Source of the DNA: Candidatus Portnoybacteria bacterium CG02_land_8_20_14_3_00_45_8
Lineage (GTDB): Bacteria; Patescibacteriota; Minisyncoccia; Portnoybacterales; GWB1-42-6
Reading direction: 5' to 3'
Length of the DNA stretch: 6,603 nucleotides
Assembly (NCBI GenBank): GCA_002780785.1
Contig: PEUE01000059.1
Span: 1 to 6,603 of the forward strand
The position numbers and the translations under genes were made by a program. The notes below the pieces were generated by a model. That model saw only the letters and a program-made list of their open reading frames with translations. It was not told the origin of the DNA and searched no databases. Each line of letters opens with the position of its first letter. Position 1 is the stretch's first letter. Positions 6,453 to 6,603 of this stretch are shown here, one piece after another.

Positions 6453-6461
6453 ATTTTAACA
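6453..6461 (-). promoter_or_regulatory. Candidate extended -10 for the DUF4258-like/ftsQ pair
   Basis: On the minus strand, 6461-6453 reads TGTTAAAAT, an extended -10 with one mismatch to TATAAT. The expected start of transcription is at about 6446, the first base of the ATG, so the message would be leaderless. No -35 is visible: the expected place is the C-rich arm of a hairpin. Confidence 0.35.
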
Positions 6462-6462
6462 C

Positions 6463-6478
6463 AAAAACCCCTTAGGGG
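6463..6478 (-). terminator. Weak minus-strand hairpin with T-tract
   Basis: CCCC-TTA-GGGG (6468-6478) forms a 4-bp stem with a 3-base loop. On the minus strand it is followed directly by T5 (6467-6463). It could end a minus-strand gene entering from the right edge. The stem is short, and on the plus strand the hairpin is followed by CTAAAAA, so it would not terminate rightward transcription. Confidence 0.3.
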
Positions 6479-6603
6479 GGCTAAAAACCAAAAGCAAGGG
6501 GGATGTTATTTGAAACGCTCCAATGTCTCTATCTAAGCGAGGCCAGCCGTCAAGAAAAATGTGTCGCAGACGCCTCCGCTTCTTTGTCTTTTTACGTTGG
6601 GCG
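6479..6603. other. Unassigned right edge with open frames on both strands
   Basis: Short frames run off the window edge on both strands. On the plus strand, ATG at 6523 gives MSLSKRGQPSRKMCRRRL and continues FFVFLRWA, a basic stretch leading into a hydrophobic one; ATG at 6503 gives MLFETLQCLYLSEASRQ. On the minus strand, one frame ends KRQRSGGVCDTFFLTAGLA with its stop at 6533-6535, which would fit a gene ending just before the weak hairpin. None has enough length or a ribosome site to choose, so no gene is called. Confidence 0.3.

Noticed and set aside
6222..6536. Plus-strand frame of 104 codons and a minus-strand frame at 6248-6454 over the DUF4258-like gene
   Set aside because: Both overlap the better-supported minus-strand gene, which has recognisable strands and helix pattern. 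The plus frame also crosses its promoter region and the weak hairpin.

Overview
The window most resembles a member of the Candidatus Patescibacteria (Candidate Phyla Radiation, Parcubacteria-like). The signs are small intergenic gaps, lysine- and glutamate-rich coiled-coil proteins with no obvious named family, a divergent FtsQ-type protein, a family-39-like membrane glycosyltransferase, and no clear Shine-Dalgarno sequence before any start. This placement is inference from protein character, not from a marker gene. There is no rRNA, tRNA, CRISPR array or insertion sequence that I can see.

Left part (1-2922, minus strand): two genes in tandem, 47 bases apart. The upstream one (1216-2922) is a 568-residue protein with a charged helical N-terminal arm and a central DHH-type phosphoesterase domain that retains all the metal-binding Asp/His motifs. 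The downstream one (1-1168, cut by the window edge) is a charged, coiled-coil protein with a glycine/alanine-rich hydrophobic segment near residues 301-350, probably a membrane hairpin. They look co-transcribed and could be a functional pair, but neither has a function I can name.

Middle (2923-5030): a 224-base AT-rich divergent promoter region with a clean extended -10 facing right, TATAAT boxes facing left, a direct repeat and three TTATC motifs resembling DnaA boxes. It is followed by a 627-residue polytopic GT-C glycosyltransferase (GT39/PMT-like, plus strand), probably monocistronic. A perfect 15-bp hairpin at 5051-5084 works as a terminator in both directions between the converging genes.

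Right part (5106-6446, minus strand): a small DUF4258-like gene, then an FtsQ/DivIB-type cell-division gene 15 bases downstream. The DUF4258-like protein carries an in-frame, twice-repeated 7-residue unit encoded by a 21-bp DNA repeat. The ftsQ gene ends at the shared terminator, so ftsA/ftsZ do not follow it here. The last ~120 bases have open frames on both strands and cannot be assigned.

Most of the window is ordinary chromosome. The parts that deserve a second look are the DHH/coiled-coil membrane pair, the repeat inserted in the DUF4258-like protein, and the structured divergent intergenic region.
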